Shown here in pieces: positions 42,688-51,095 of a stretch of DNA of 64,000 nucleotides. Made by a program: the position numbers and the translations under genes. The stretch comes from Brevibacterium yomogidense (GTDB lineage: Bacteria > Actinomycetota > Actinomycetes > Actinomycetales > Brevibacteriaceae). The number at the start of each line of letters is the position of its first letter. Positions within the stretch are counted from its first letter, which is position 1. The stretch spans positions 310,001 to 374,000 of the forward strand of contig NZ_JABASY010000002.1 of assembly GCF_016107685.1 (NCBI RefSeq), read 5' to 3'. The notes under the pieces are model-generated. The model saw only the letters and a list, made by a program, of their open reading frames with translations. It did no database searches and was not told the origin of the DNA.

Positions 42688-44805
42688 TTACCGCGTCGGC
42701 AGCTCCACGTGCACAAGGAACCCGCCGTCCGCACGCGGCCCCGCCTCCACGCTGCCCGCCAGCGCTGCGACCCTCTCCCGGATCCCTGCGAGCCCCAGCC
42801 CGGCACCCGGGGCGGAGGGCACACGGGAACCGGAGGCGGCCTCGGCGGCGGGACTCTCCGTCACTCCGGGGTCTTCCGTGGCTGCGGGTCCGGTCGTTGC
42901 GGCTGGTCCGTTCGTCACGTGGAGGACGATGCGGTGGTCGGTGACGTCCACGCGGACGTCGATCGCAGCTCCGGGGGAGTGGCGCACCGCGTTGCTGAGC
43001 GCTTCCTGCACCACCCGGTAGGCGGTGAGGCCCGTCGCAGCGGGGATTGCTGCCGTGGCGGCCGATGCTGCTGCGCTATCACTGTCGAGGCGCTCCGGGG
43101 TGGAGGCAAAGGAGATGTGCGTGCCCGACCGCCGGGTCGCCTCCACGAGTGTCGGGACGTCAGCGAGGGTGGGCTGGGGGACGAGCGGCGCCTTGCCGGA
43201 GCCGCGCAGGATCGTGAGCAGCCCGCGCATCTCGTTCAGTGCGCGGCGTGAGGAATCGGCGATGGAGGTGAACTCACGGGCTGTGGCGGCGTCGACGTCG
43301 GAAAGGCGGTACTCCGCGGTGGTTGCCTGGACGCTGATGACCGACATGCTGTGGGCGACGACGTCGTGCAGCTCCTGCGCGATGCGGTTGCGCTCCTGCA
43401 GCTGGTGGCGCTTGGCGCTCAGCTCCGCGCTCGTGCGGCGCTCCGTCTGCAGCGCCGCACGACTGCGGACCAACTGGCGGACGACGATGCCGAGGGCGGC
43501 GACGCCGGCGGAGACCGGTCCGGCGATGATCATGCTGTCGACCGCCCCCGCGAGGCCGTCCGTGCGCAGCAGCAGGATAGCCACGAGCGGGACCGCGCTG
43601 CCTGTCGCCCAGGCGACGACGGGGACGGGCCACGGATGGCGCAGCGCCAGCAGGAGCACGACGAAGCAGTGGAGGAGCAGCGTCGTGACGGGCCACGGCC
43701 ACGGCGGTCCCAAGACCGATCCGCTGAGCAGCGCCGTCCCGAGGACCGCCGCGGCATTGCCGACGATCCCTAGCGCGGACCATCGCACCGCGACGACGAG
43801 CGAGGCCGCGTGGACGAGGACGACGACCATCGCGAGGACGACGTGCACCCCGTAGAGGACGCTGAGCACCGGCCATCCGACCGCGACGAGCACCGCGGCG
43901 GCGAAGCCCGTGGTGAGCCAGGCCCACCCGTCGGCCGTCGCGGTGGGGCGGGGGCTCGGAGTGGCCTCGGTGACGGGACGAGGGCTCGGGGCGGCCTCGG
44001 TGGCGGGGTAGGGATGAGAGGGGGCCGCGGTGGAGAGGCGGACCGGTGTCCCCAGCGCCGCGGTCGTGACGAGAGCATCGAGGTGGGCGAGACCGCGCAT
44101 GACCCACGGCAGGGTCAGCAGCAGGACGAGACCCGTGACGACGCGGAACGCCGCCTCGACGAGGAACCCCGCCCCCGGTGCGAGCGAGAGCGACCCGTCG
44201 GACACCGCGTCCAGGATGAGTTCCAGCAGTCCCACCTCGTCGGAGGGGAGGAAGACTCCCCAGAGCGGGTAGGTGATGCCTCCCAGCGCACCCGCCGACC
44301 ACGCGACGGCGACGACGAACGTGAGGATGCGGACTGGGAACGCGAGGACGGTCTCGAACGCGAGGTCGAGCCACACGCGCGGGTCGGCGATCGTATTCAC
44401 CCACCCGAGCATCCCCGGCTGCGCCGACCGGTAGACCGGAGTGGGGACCTGCGCGCCCCAGTGCCGCAGACGGGCGCGCGACAGCTGGGCGAAGGCACGG
44501 GCGATGAGGAGGGTGAGCGGCAGCAGCAGCGCACCCACCCAGACGACGAGCGTGCCCACGGACAGCGCGAACAGCGGGACGAGCGCGACGAACGCGAACA
44601 GCGAGAGGAAGAACCCCGGAAGGACGTACGCATAGTCGCGACCGAGCTGTGCCGGGATCCGTCTCCCTGCAGGCACCCGACTCGAGGTGTCATGCGGGGT
44701 CGGTTGCTGCGGGGCAGGCAACTGTGGGGGCCGTTGCTGCGGGCCTGGTTGCTGTGCGCCTGGCTGCTGCGGGCCTGGCTGCTGTGGGCCTGGGGTGGAG
44801 GTCAT
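42688..44805 (-). CDS. NarL-type sensor histidine kinase
   Basis: This 705-residue membrane kinase has a Q/P-rich N-terminus (18-bp-type repeats, GPQQPGPQQPG), a sensor region with several helices (about 55-270), further helices (300-430), then the HisKA_3 dimer domain with phosphohistidine H480 in RNRIAQELHDVVAHSMSV. The HATPase end carries AYRVVQEALSNAVRHSPG and GAGLGLAGIRERV. AGGAG precedes ATG 44805. It lies five bases after the DMT gene and ten before the ATPase gene. Its partner is the NarL-type regulator at 45975, divergent across the promoter. Confidence 0.93.
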   Translation of the reverse strand: MTSTPGPQQPGPQQPGAQQPGPQQRPPQLPAPQQPTPHDTSSRVPAGRRIPAQLGRDYAYVLPGFFLSLFAFVALVPLFALSVGTLVVWVGALLLPLTLLIARAFAQLSRARLRHWGAQVPTPVYRSAQPGMLGWVNTIADPRVWLDLAFETVLAFPVRILTFVVAVAWSAGALGGITYPLWGVFLPSDEVGLLELILDAVSDGSLSLAPGAGFLVEAAFRVVTGLVLLLTLPWVMRGLAHLDALVTTAALGTPVRLSTAAPSHPYPATEAAPSPRPVTEATPSPRPTATADGWAWLTTGFAAAVLVAVGWPVLSVLYGVHVVLAMVVVLVHAASLVVAVRWSALGIVGNAAAVLGTALLSGSVLGPPWPWPVTTLLLHCFVVLLLALRHPWPVPVVAWATGSAVPLVAILLLRTDGLAGAVDSMIIAGPVSAGVAALGIVVRQLVRSRAALQTERRTSAELSAKRHQLQERNRIAQELHDVVAHSMSVISVQATTAEYRLSDVDAATAREFTSIADSSRRALNEMRGLLTILRGSGKAPLVPQPTLADVPTLVEATRRSGTHISFASTPERLDSDSAAASAATAAIPAATGLTAYRVVQEALSNAVRHSPGAAIDVRVDVTDHRIVLHVTNGPAATTGPAATEDPGVTESPAAEAASGSRVPSAPGAGLGLAGIRERVAALAGSVEAGPRADGGFLVHVELPTR

Positions 44806-44810
44806 CGTGA

Positions 44811-45848
44811 TCAGCTTCTCCTATTCGTGAGGGTTGCACCATGGGGTGCGGGTACGGGTGGGGATGCGGGGCGGTGAGGGGGCCTCGGCGGGGGTGTGGG
44901 CGGGGGCGTGGGTGAGGGTGGGACGCTGCTCGCGCTCGCCCGTGATCCGCGGGCCACCGCGGGGTGGGCTCGCACCAGGAGGAGGATGCCCACCACGGCG
45001 CTCGAGGCCGCGATGACGAGCCCGCCGACGACCGGTGCGGGCATGCGGGAGTACTCCCCGAGCAGCACGGTGCCGATCCCCACGGCGACGAGCGGATCGA
45101 TGACGGTGAGACCGGCGAGCACGGTCTCAGGCGGGCCGCTGCGATACGCGGTCTGGACGACCCACATCCCAGCGACCGAGCCTGCAAGGATCCCGCCGAG
45201 GAGCAGCCACTGCACGCCGCCCACGGCTCGTGCCATGTCGCCGAGGCGGAGGAGACTTTCGAGGCCGGGACCGTTTCCGATGCCGCGACCGTTTCCGATG
45301 CCAAGGGCGGCCCGTAGGTCGTGGACGAGGACGTGGGCTCCCGCAGCGACCGCACCGAACACGGCGCCCGCGGCCACGACGCGCACGACGTGACCGACCG
45401 TGCTCAGCGCTATCGCGCAGCAGAGTCCGGACAGCGCGAGGAGCAGGAAGGCGAGGTGGAGCAGCCGGGTGGGTGGGGCCTCGGGCGGGGTGCTCCAGGA
45501 GGAGGAGAGGCCGACGAACAGCGCGACGGACACGATCGTGAGGGCTATCCCGGCGACGACGCCCGGGGTGAGGTGGTGTGCGCGCCCCTCCCGCAGCCCG
45601 AGGACGACGACCGCGACCAGTGACAGGGTGCCGAGCGGTTGGATGAGCGCGACCGGCGCGAGCCCCAGGGCGACGACGTTGAGCACCGTCTCGAGGAGGA
45701 TGAGCCCCAATCCCACAAGCCACAGCGGGTTGTGGGCCAGGCGGTGGATCCTCGTCGCTCCGCTCGCGACGGCCCGGTGCTGGACGTGGGTGCCGACGGC
45801 CAGACAGAGGGCTGCGATGAGCGCGAGGGTGAGGGCTGTGGTGTGCAT
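44811..45848 (-). CDS. DMT-superfamily transporter
   Basis: This 345-residue membrane protein of about nine to ten helices has the drug/metabolite transporter pattern: two related halves, with HTTALTLALIAALCLAVGTH and QPLGTLSLVAVVVLG, then SGPPETVLAGLTVIDPLVAV and GEYSRMPAPVVGGLVI. Substrate is unknown; Mg2+/NIPA-like members look similar. The C-terminal 45 residues are a Pro-rich tail. ATG 45848 starts the operon DMT, kinase, ATPase, FluC, FluC, with gaps of 5 and 10 bases and two four-base overlaps. Confidence 0.82.
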   Translation of the reverse strand: MHTTALTLALIAALCLAVGTHVQHRAVASGATRIHRLAHNPLWLVGLGLILLETVLNVVALGLAPVALIQPLGTLSLVAVVVLGLREGRAHHLTPGVVAGIALTIVSVALFVGLSSSWSTPPEAPPTRLLHLAFLLLALSGLCCAIALSTVGHVVRVVAAGAVFGAVAAGAHVLVHDLRAALGIGNGRGIGNGPGLESLLRLGDMARAVGGVQWLLLGGILAGSVAGMWVVQTAYRSGPPETVLAGLTVIDPLVAVGIGTVLLGEYSRMPAPVVGGLVIAASSAVVGILLLVRAHPAVARGSRASASSVPPSPTPPPTPPPRPPHRPASPPVPAPHGATLTNRRS

Positions 45849-45884
45849 GGGAGTGAGCGTGCGGTCCGGGTCTACGGGCGCACA

Positions 45885-45968
45885 TCACCCGCAGGAGTGA
45901 TTCGAGGGGATACTCGCGGGTGAATCCCGGGCGCGGGACGTCGTCCGCACGGCAGCCTGGGCTACGCT
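45885..45968. promoter_or_regulatory. Divergent control region with paired CACCCGC half-sites and RR -10 box
   Basis: TCACCCGC (45885-45892) and its complement GCGGGTGA (45916-45923) form an inverted pair 23 bases apart. The -10 box TACGCT (45963-45968) ends six bases before GTG 45975 (leaderless). The pair sits between the DMT-kinase operon and the response regulator gene, so it may be the regulator's own site. The same CACCC/GGGTG words recur at 46951-46975. Confidence 0.45.
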
Positions 45969-45974
45969 CGACGC

Positions 45975-46784
45975 GTGTCCCCGCATGAGACTCCGCCTGC
46001 GCCCCGCGACGAATCCCTGGCTCGTGACGAGTTTTTAGCTCGTGACGAGTCCCTGACCCGCGATGGTGCCACCAGCCGCGATGGTGCCCCGGCTTCGGGT
46101 GGTTCCTCGGCCTCGGCGGGATCTCCGACCCGTGTCGCCATCGTCGACGATCAGGCGATGGTGCGGCAGGGGTTCGGTGCCCTGCTGGATGCACAGGGGG
46201 ACATGCGTGTCGTCGGCAGCGCGGCAGACGGCAGCGAGGTCGTGGACCTGGTCCGCCGCACACATCCGGACGTCATCCTCATGGACATCCGCATGCCGCG
46301 CGTCAACGGGCTCGACGCGACGCGCGCCGTGAAGGCCATGCCGGGCCTCGGGCAGCCACGGATCATCATGCTCACGACCTTCGACGCGGACGAGTACGTC
46401 TTCTCCGCGCTGCGTGCCGGTGCCAGCGGGTTCCTTCTCAAGGACGCCACCGCCGAGGACCTGGTCGCCGCTGTGCGGATCGTCGCCGCAGGCGAGTCCC
46501 TCCTGGCTCCGTCGATCACGAGCAAGCTCATCGCGGACTACGCATCACGTTCGGCGGCACCGCCCGACGCGACTGTGCTGTCCCCGCTCACCGACCGCGA
46601 GCTCGACGTCATGAAGCTCGTGGCGACCGCCCGGTCGAACGCCGAGATCGCCGCTGAGCTGTTCCTCTCCGAACAGACGGTCAAGACGCACGTGTCCCGC
46701 ATCCTCGGGAAGCTGGGCCTGCGCGACCGCACGCAGATCGTCGTCGCCGCGTACGAATCGGGGCTCGTCAACCCGTCCCGGTGA
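45975..46784 (+). CDS. NarL/FixJ-type response regulator
   Basis: This 269-residue regulator has a receiver domain at about 53-170, with VAIVDDQAMVRQGF, phosphoacceptor D104 in VILMDIRMPRVNG, and MLTTFDADEYV. The LuxR-type helix-turn-helix is at about 205-260 (LTDRELDVMKLVATARSN, VKTHVSRILGKLGLRDR). The first 50 residues are an odd Arg/Asp/Ser tail with a repeated RDESL/RDEFL unit, and their DNA contains two copies of the 11-bp palindrome CTCGTGACGAG (46021-46031, 46039-46049). The GTG start is supported by the leaderless TACGCT box. It pairs with the divergent sensor kinase. Confidence 0.92.
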   Translation: MSPHETPPAPRDESLARDEFLARDESLTRDGATSRDGAPASGGSSASAGSPTRVAIVDDQAMVRQGFGALLDAQGDMRVVGSAADGSEVVDLVRRTHPDVILMDIRMPRVNGLDATRAVKAMPGLGQPRIIMLTTFDADEYVFSALRAGASGFLLKDATAEDLVAAVRIVAAGESLLAPSITSKLIADYASRSAAPPDATVLSPLTDRELDVMKLVATARSNAEIAAELFLSEQTVKTHVSRILGKLGLRDRTQIVVAAYESGLVNPSR

Positions 46785-46848
46785 GTGAACCTCGCCGATG
46801 AGTGAACCTGCCAGGAGAGTGAGCCCCCTCGTGGAGCGAACCTCGCGT

Positions 46849-46941
46849 GCTGGTGGCTCATGTTGCCGCTCGTATGGCCGCTGGTGGCTCATGTTGCCGC
46901 TCGTATGGCCGCTGGTGGTTCACGTGACCGCTCGCATGCCC
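46849..46941 (+). repeat. 31-bp tandem repeat (two identical copies and one diverged)
   Basis: A 31-bp unit beginning GCTGGTGGCTCATGTTGCC is repeated exactly (46849-46879, 46880-46910) and then in changed form (46911-46941). A shorter AGTGAACCT word recurs in the bases before it (46786-46845). The block lies in the gap between the response regulator and the acyltransferase gene; no frame spans it. Confidence 0.9.
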
Positions 46942-46950
46942 TTCACGTAG

Positions 46951-47005
46951 GGGTGTGAAACCACCCGCCGGGGTGACGCGCCACCGACGACCCGAGACCT
47001 AGTTT
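46951..47005 (+). promoter_or_regulatory. Acyltransferase promoter with CACCC/GGGTG half-sites
   Basis: GGGTG (46951-46955), CACCC (46962-46966) and GGGTG (46971-46975) alternate just upstream of a TAGTTT -10 box (47000-47005). The words match the pair in front of the response regulator, so this promoter is a candidate target of that regulator. Confidence 0.4.
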
Positions 47006-47031
47006 CCTCGTACCCGAGACGAGGAGACACG

Positions 47032-48540
47032 ATGTCTGCACTGCTGCCCTCCGCACACGCCGCACCACTGGAGGGCTCTGATCGGCTCCCCAGATCGGCA
47101 CTTCCTGCGGCGTCTGATCAGAGTGCGAAGAGTCTGCCAAGTGAAGGGCCGGCATGTGAAGGGCCGGCATGTGAAGGGCCGGCTCGGCGACTGCCTCCCG
47201 GACGGGACGCGACCATCGATATCGTGCGGGCAGTGTGCCTGCTGGTCGTCGTCGCACTCCACAGCATGATGGTGGGCGTCGATGTCGGACTGGACGGCAA
47301 CCTGCTCACCGGTGTCGCGATCGCCGGGACCACAGGGTTCGTCCCCGTCAGCTGGATCATCCAGGTGATGCCGCTCTTCTTCATCGCGGGCGGTTTCGCC
47401 GCGCTCAGCCAGTGGCGCAGAATGCGCAGCCGCGGATCGCACTGGACGGAGTACGTCCGGGGCCGCACCCGGCGCCTCGTGGTTCCGACAGCGGTGATGT
47501 TCAGCGTCGTCGGCGTGGTGCTGTGTGCTGCGGAGGGCCTCGGCGCGGATCCGGTGCTCATCGCGGAGGCCCGGTTGCGTATCGGTCAGCCGCTCTGGTT
47601 CCTCGCCGCCTATCTGGGGGTGACAGCGCTCGTGCCGGCCATGGCCCGTCTGCATGAACGAAGGCCGGCCGTCACCCTCGCCGTGCTCGGTATGGGAGTG
47701 CTGGCGGTCGATGCCGTGAGACTGACGTCTGGTGTGTTCTTCGTCGGGTTCCTCAATCTGGGCCCGGTGTGGCTGCTCATGCAGCAGCTCGGGTTCTTCT
47801 ACCACGACGGTGCGGGGCAGGCCTGGCCTCGCAGGCGTTTGGCTGTGGCCATGACCGCCGCACTGTCCGTCCTGCTCCTGCTGGTGACGTTGGGACCGTA
47901 TTCGGCGGACATGCTGGTGAGCCTCAACCCGCCCACAGCGGCGATCGTGCTTCTCGGCACAGCACAGTTCTTCGCTCTGCGGCTGGTGAAGCCCGCGCTC
48001 GACTGGATGACCGGCGGAGTGTCTGGTGCGAATTCCGCGCAGGTCGCTCAACAGGTTCGGGGCACGAGATCCGCATGGCGGCTCGGAACGGTCGTCAGCG
48101 CACACGCGATGACGGTCTATCTCTGGCACATGCCGGTGGTCCTGACGCTGGTCATGATCCTGTGGGTGTGCGGGTTCCCTCTCCCGGAGCCGCATTCCCC
48201 GTCGTGGTGGGCTACACGGTTGCCATGGCTCCTGGCGGTCGGCGTCGCAACCCGCGTGACCGTGGTGGTGATCGGTGCAGTGGCGCGGGGCGTGGCTGAC
48301 GCGGTCAGATGGATGACGGCGGTGTCGCAGCGATTGGTGTCGCGGGGCTCGGTTCGCTCCTGTGCACCGGGATCATTTCGCGCCCTCCGAGCATCGAGTG
48401 CCGTGGTGTGGGGGATCGCCGGGGTCACGCTCATGCTCCTGCAGGTGCTCCCGCTTGTACCCACCACGCTGCTGTCCCTGATGTTCCTGGGCGGAAGTTT
48501 CTTGATGGGACGGCAAGACGCCGCGGCGCAAGGTGCCTGA
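47032..48540 (+). CDS. Acyltransferase 3 family membrane protein
   Basis: This 502-residue protein of about ten helices should move acyl groups onto envelope glycans or lipids. The family start (R-x10-H) is visible in TIDIVRAVCLLVVVALHSM (about 61-79). WIIQVMPLFFIAGGFAAL and RRLVVPTAVMF follow, and SAHAMTVYLWHMPVVL is near the end, typical of AT3 enzymes. The first 60 residues are polar with an EGPAC repeat (15-bp unit, 47141-47183). GAGGAG precedes ATG 47032. Its promoter carries CACCC half-sites, so the two-component system next door may control it. Confidence 0.87.
   Translation: MSALLPSAHAAPLEGSDRLPRSALPAASDQSAKSLPSEGPACEGPACEGPARRLPPGRDATIDIVRAVCLLVVVALHSMMVGVDVGLDGNLLTGVAIAGTTGFVPVSWIIQVMPLFFIAGGFAALSQWRRMRSRGSHWTEYVRGRTRRLVVPTAVMFSVVGVVLCAAEGLGADPVLIAEARLRIGQPLWFLAAYLGVTALVPAMARLHERRPAVTLAVLGMGVLAVDAVRLTSGVFFVGFLNLGPVWLLMQQLGFFYHDGAGQAWPRRRLAVAMTAALSVLLLLVTLGPYSADMLVSLNPPTAAIVLLGTAQFFALRLVKPALDWMTGGVSGANSAQVAQQVRGTRSAWRLGTVVSAHAMTVYLWHMPVVLTLVMILWVCGFPLPEPHSPSWWATRLPWLLAVGVATRVTVVVIGAVARGVADAVRWMTAVSQRLVSRGSVRSCAPGSFRALRASSAVVWGIAGVTLMLLQVLPLVPTTLLSLMFLGGSFLMGRQDAAAQGA
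47141..47183 (+). repeat. 15-bp in-frame tandem repeat in the acyltransferase N-terminus
   Basis: GTGAAGGGCCGGCAT occurs at 47141 and 47156, and a third copy lacking the last two bases follows at 47171. It codes for EGPAC units in the disordered N-terminus. Confidence 0.85.
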
Positions 48541-48589
48541 GGAGGCGTTGTCGCAGGTGGGATGCGGCGCCGGGGTTGTGTCCGTGCCT

Positions 48590-48613
48590 CCTCGTAGAGT
48601 GTTTTGTACGAGG
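48590..48613. promoter_or_regulatory. Inverted repeat before the DUF222 gene
   Basis: CCTCGTA (48590-48596) and TACGAGG (48607-48613) flank a T-rich ten-base spacer about 70 bases before the DUF222 start. AGGTTGGAAG follows twice (48611 and 48631 area). It could be an operator or a weak terminator of the acyltransferase gene. Confidence 0.35.
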
Positions 48614-48681
48614 TTGGAAGGACGCGTGCCAGGTTGGAAGTATGTGCAGCGCAGCTGCCGAAGGCGTGGGAGGAGTGAACG

Positions 48682-50898
48682 ATGACGACGACACCCGGAA
48701 GGATGAGCGGGCCGGGCACGATCGTGTTCAGCACCTCCGATGAGGTGCGGGCTGCGGTCTCGTCCACTCGCGTCCCCAGTGTCGAGGAACTGCTCGAAGC
48801 GCTTCCCCTCGACAGCGGAGTTGGAACCGGGCAGATGGTCGATGTGGATATCGATGCGGATCTGCCACTGCCGGCGGATTGCCTGGCCGAATGGACACAG
48901 GTGCATGCCCTGGCCGACAGGATGCGCTCTCTCCACATGGTGTGCCACGCACGTGTCGTACTGGCCCGTGTGCTGCGCAGTGAGGACGGGGCAGACAGGA
49001 TCGACGACGTCCTGCGCCTCGGGACGTCCGAGACTGCCGACGACCAGGGAGAACAGGGTGGGTCAGGGGCGTTCGGCCCTGCAGCCCTTGCAGTGGTCGT
49101 CGACGACGACCGCACGATGGAGATGCTCGAGCGGCTGCCTGAGCCGGAAGATCAGCTGACGTACAACGTGACGCTGAAGACTCGGCTGAGCGCCGCGCGC
49201 AGGGAGACGGGCCGTGCACTGGCAGCCTTCCTCGGCGCGCCGCGCATTCTCGCTTCCGCGGTCGAAGGCGACGTGCCCTTCAACAAGCTGGACCGCCTGA
49301 TGCATCGGGTCGTGTCAGCACAGCTCACGGTGAGCCAGATGAATGAGGTCGACGAGTTCGCCTCTGAGCTGAAGGCGAACATCTCGTTGGACCAGTTCGA
49401 CAAGCGCATCCGCCAATACATCCTGACTTATCTGTCGAGGCCGGCCCCCAGCCCTGAGTCGATCTACGAGCGTCGGGGCGTCGACTTCCAGAAATTCCCC
49501 GACGGTTCAGGGGAGTACCGGGCGTACGGGCCGGCTGTGGAACTCGAAGCCTTCTACCAGCGCCACCATGGGACGAGCCGGGCGATCTCGCGCAGTGAAC
49601 TGGCCGCGTTGGACGTCACTCCTGACGTCGCGGACGCGCTCCGTTTCGGATCGGACGGGCAGGTCCTGTCGGATGTGGCCGGTGCGGATCTGGAGAGTGT
49701 GGACGAACGGCGGATCAATCAGCTCATGTTCGACACCCTCGTCTCGTCGGTCCCGCAGACTCGCGTGCGCGTCATCCGGAAGAGTTCCGCGGATGCGCGT
49801 GGCACGGACGCGAACGGCACGGAAGCGCGTGATACGAATGCAAGCGACGCAGATGCCAGTGGCGCGGACCCGGGTGAAGTGGGCGCTTCCGGTTCTGCAA
49901 GCTGCGGCGAAGACGGATCCGAGGCGACACGCGAAACGTCGGGCTCCGATGATGGGGGAGCCTCCGATGAGGACAGCTTCCTCGTGACGGTGGCCTGCCC
50001 GACGACAGGTTCGTGGCTCCGCAAGCAAGCGGCGGTCACGATCACGATGTCGCTTGCCACCTTGGCGGGTTTGGGAGACGATCCCGCGACCCTGGGACTT
50101 TCGACTCCGCTTCCTGCGGCACAAGCGCGCCAGGTCGCATCCACGTCCACGGTGTGGAGGAGGATCCTCTACGACCCGGCTGACGGGACGATCACGGATG
50201 AAGCGACTCGAACCTATACACCCACTGCGTCGATGCGTCGTGCCGTCGAACAGAAATGGCGGACCTGTATGGCGCCCGGATGTTCTCGAAACGCGGCCAG
50301 ATGCGAAATCGATCACTGCGAACCGTTCTGCCATGATGACCCGGGCAGGGGTGGGCCCACCCACCCGAACAACCTCATTCCACTGTGCGTCCTTCACCAC
50401 CAGTTGAAGACGAACGGGGTGATCCGTCTGAGGCGGGTGGGTCCGGACGACGTCGAATGGGTACTGCCTCTGGGAGTCATCACTCGGACGAGTGCGCCCA
50501 GCGCCGCGACTGACGGCAGGAAGCACAGCGTGTCCGAAGAGGTGATGGGGCTCCATCTGCGGTCTCCTGCGTTCGAAGGGCCAGCGGTCGGCGAAGTGCT
50601 CTACGGACGGCAGAAGTGCACTGATCTCTTCGACGTGAATCGCACGGGCTGTCGTACGAGAGCAGCCGAGCCGGGCATCGCAGTCGGCTGGACCATCCGC
50701 CGTCGTCCTCCTGGTCTCGGACAGGCCATGGGACAGGGCATCCGAGAGGGACGGGGTAGCCCAGAGGGACTGGGCATCCGAGAGGGACGGGGCATCCGTG
50801 AGGGGCAGGGATCCCGTGAGCGGACGGGAATCGATGAGGGAGCTGGACCCCGTGCGCAGAGGGAGCAGAAACCAGATGACGAATCCCCACCGTTCTGA
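48682..50898 (+). CDS. DUF222/HNH endonuclease-like protein (13E12 type)
   Basis: This 738-residue protein has an N-terminal DUF222 region (about 50-330) and a C-terminal HNH nuclease fold. The zinc/HNH part reads C529-MAPG-C534, then EIDHCEPF (H545) and [14 protein letters not shown]. Between the domains lies a low-complexity insert ([16 protein letters not shown] and more, about 370-430), and after the nuclease comes a Gly/Arg-rich tail with a repeated GIREGRG unit (50729-50830). GGAGGAG precedes ATG 48682. Such genes are repeated many times in actinobacterial genomes and behave like mobile or selfish genes, but their role is unknown. It lies just upstream of recQ. Confidence 0.88.
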   Translation: MTTTPGRMSGPGTIVFSTSDEVRAAVSSTRVPSVEELLEALPLDSGVGTGQMVDVDIDADLPLPADCLAEWTQVHALADRMRSLHMVCHARVVLARVLRSEDGADRIDDVLRLGTSETADDQGEQGGSGAFGPAALAVVVDDDRTMEMLERLPEPEDQLTYNVTLKTRLSAARRETGRALAAFLGAPRILASAVEGDVPFNKLDRLMHRVVSAQLTVSQMNEVDEFASELKANISLDQFDKRIRQYILTYLSRPAPSPESIYERRGVDFQKFPDGSGEYRAYGPAVELEAFYQRHHGTSRAISRSELAALDVTPDVADALRFGSDGQVLSDVAGADLESVDERRINQLMFDTLVSSVPQTRVRVIRKSSADARGTDANGTEARDTNASDADASGADPGEVGASGSASCGEDGSEATRETSGSDDGGASDEDSFLVTVACPTTGSWLRKQAAVTITMSLATLAGLGDDPATLGLSTPLPAAQARQVASTSTVWRRILYDPADGTITDEATRTYTPTASMRRAVEQKWRTCMAPGCSRNAARCEIDHCEPFCHDDPGRGGPTHPNNLIPLCVLHHQLKTNGVIRLRRVGPDDVEWVLPLGVITRTSAPSAATDGRKHSVSEEVMGLHLRSPAFEGPAVGEVLYGRQKCTDLFDVNRTGCRTRAAEPGIAVGWTIRRRPPGLGQAMGQGIREGRGSPEGLGIREGRGIREGQGSRERTGIDEGAGPRAQREQKPDDESPPF

Positions 50899-51095
50899 TC
50901 AGAGGGCTTCGCACGAGGACCACGTCAGGAGCGGCGCATGCAGGCGAACGTCTGCAACACCCGCACGGAAGGCGAGCATCGGCGGCACGCGCACGACACT
51001 CGAATGTCCGCGGCATGTGCCGAAGCACCGGTCATCCGTTCACAGGTGGGACACTACGTGCGGCCGCGGTTGGAAGCGGACCTAGGGTGGAGCTT

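Noticed and set aside
45849..45974. Fluoride riboswitch before the operon with FluC genes
   Set aside because: No pseudoknot-like conserved core of the crcB motif is visible in the 126-base region, only short inverted words.
46849..46941. CRISPR array
   Set aside because: Repeats are tandem with no spacers between them and only three units; no cas genes are nearby.
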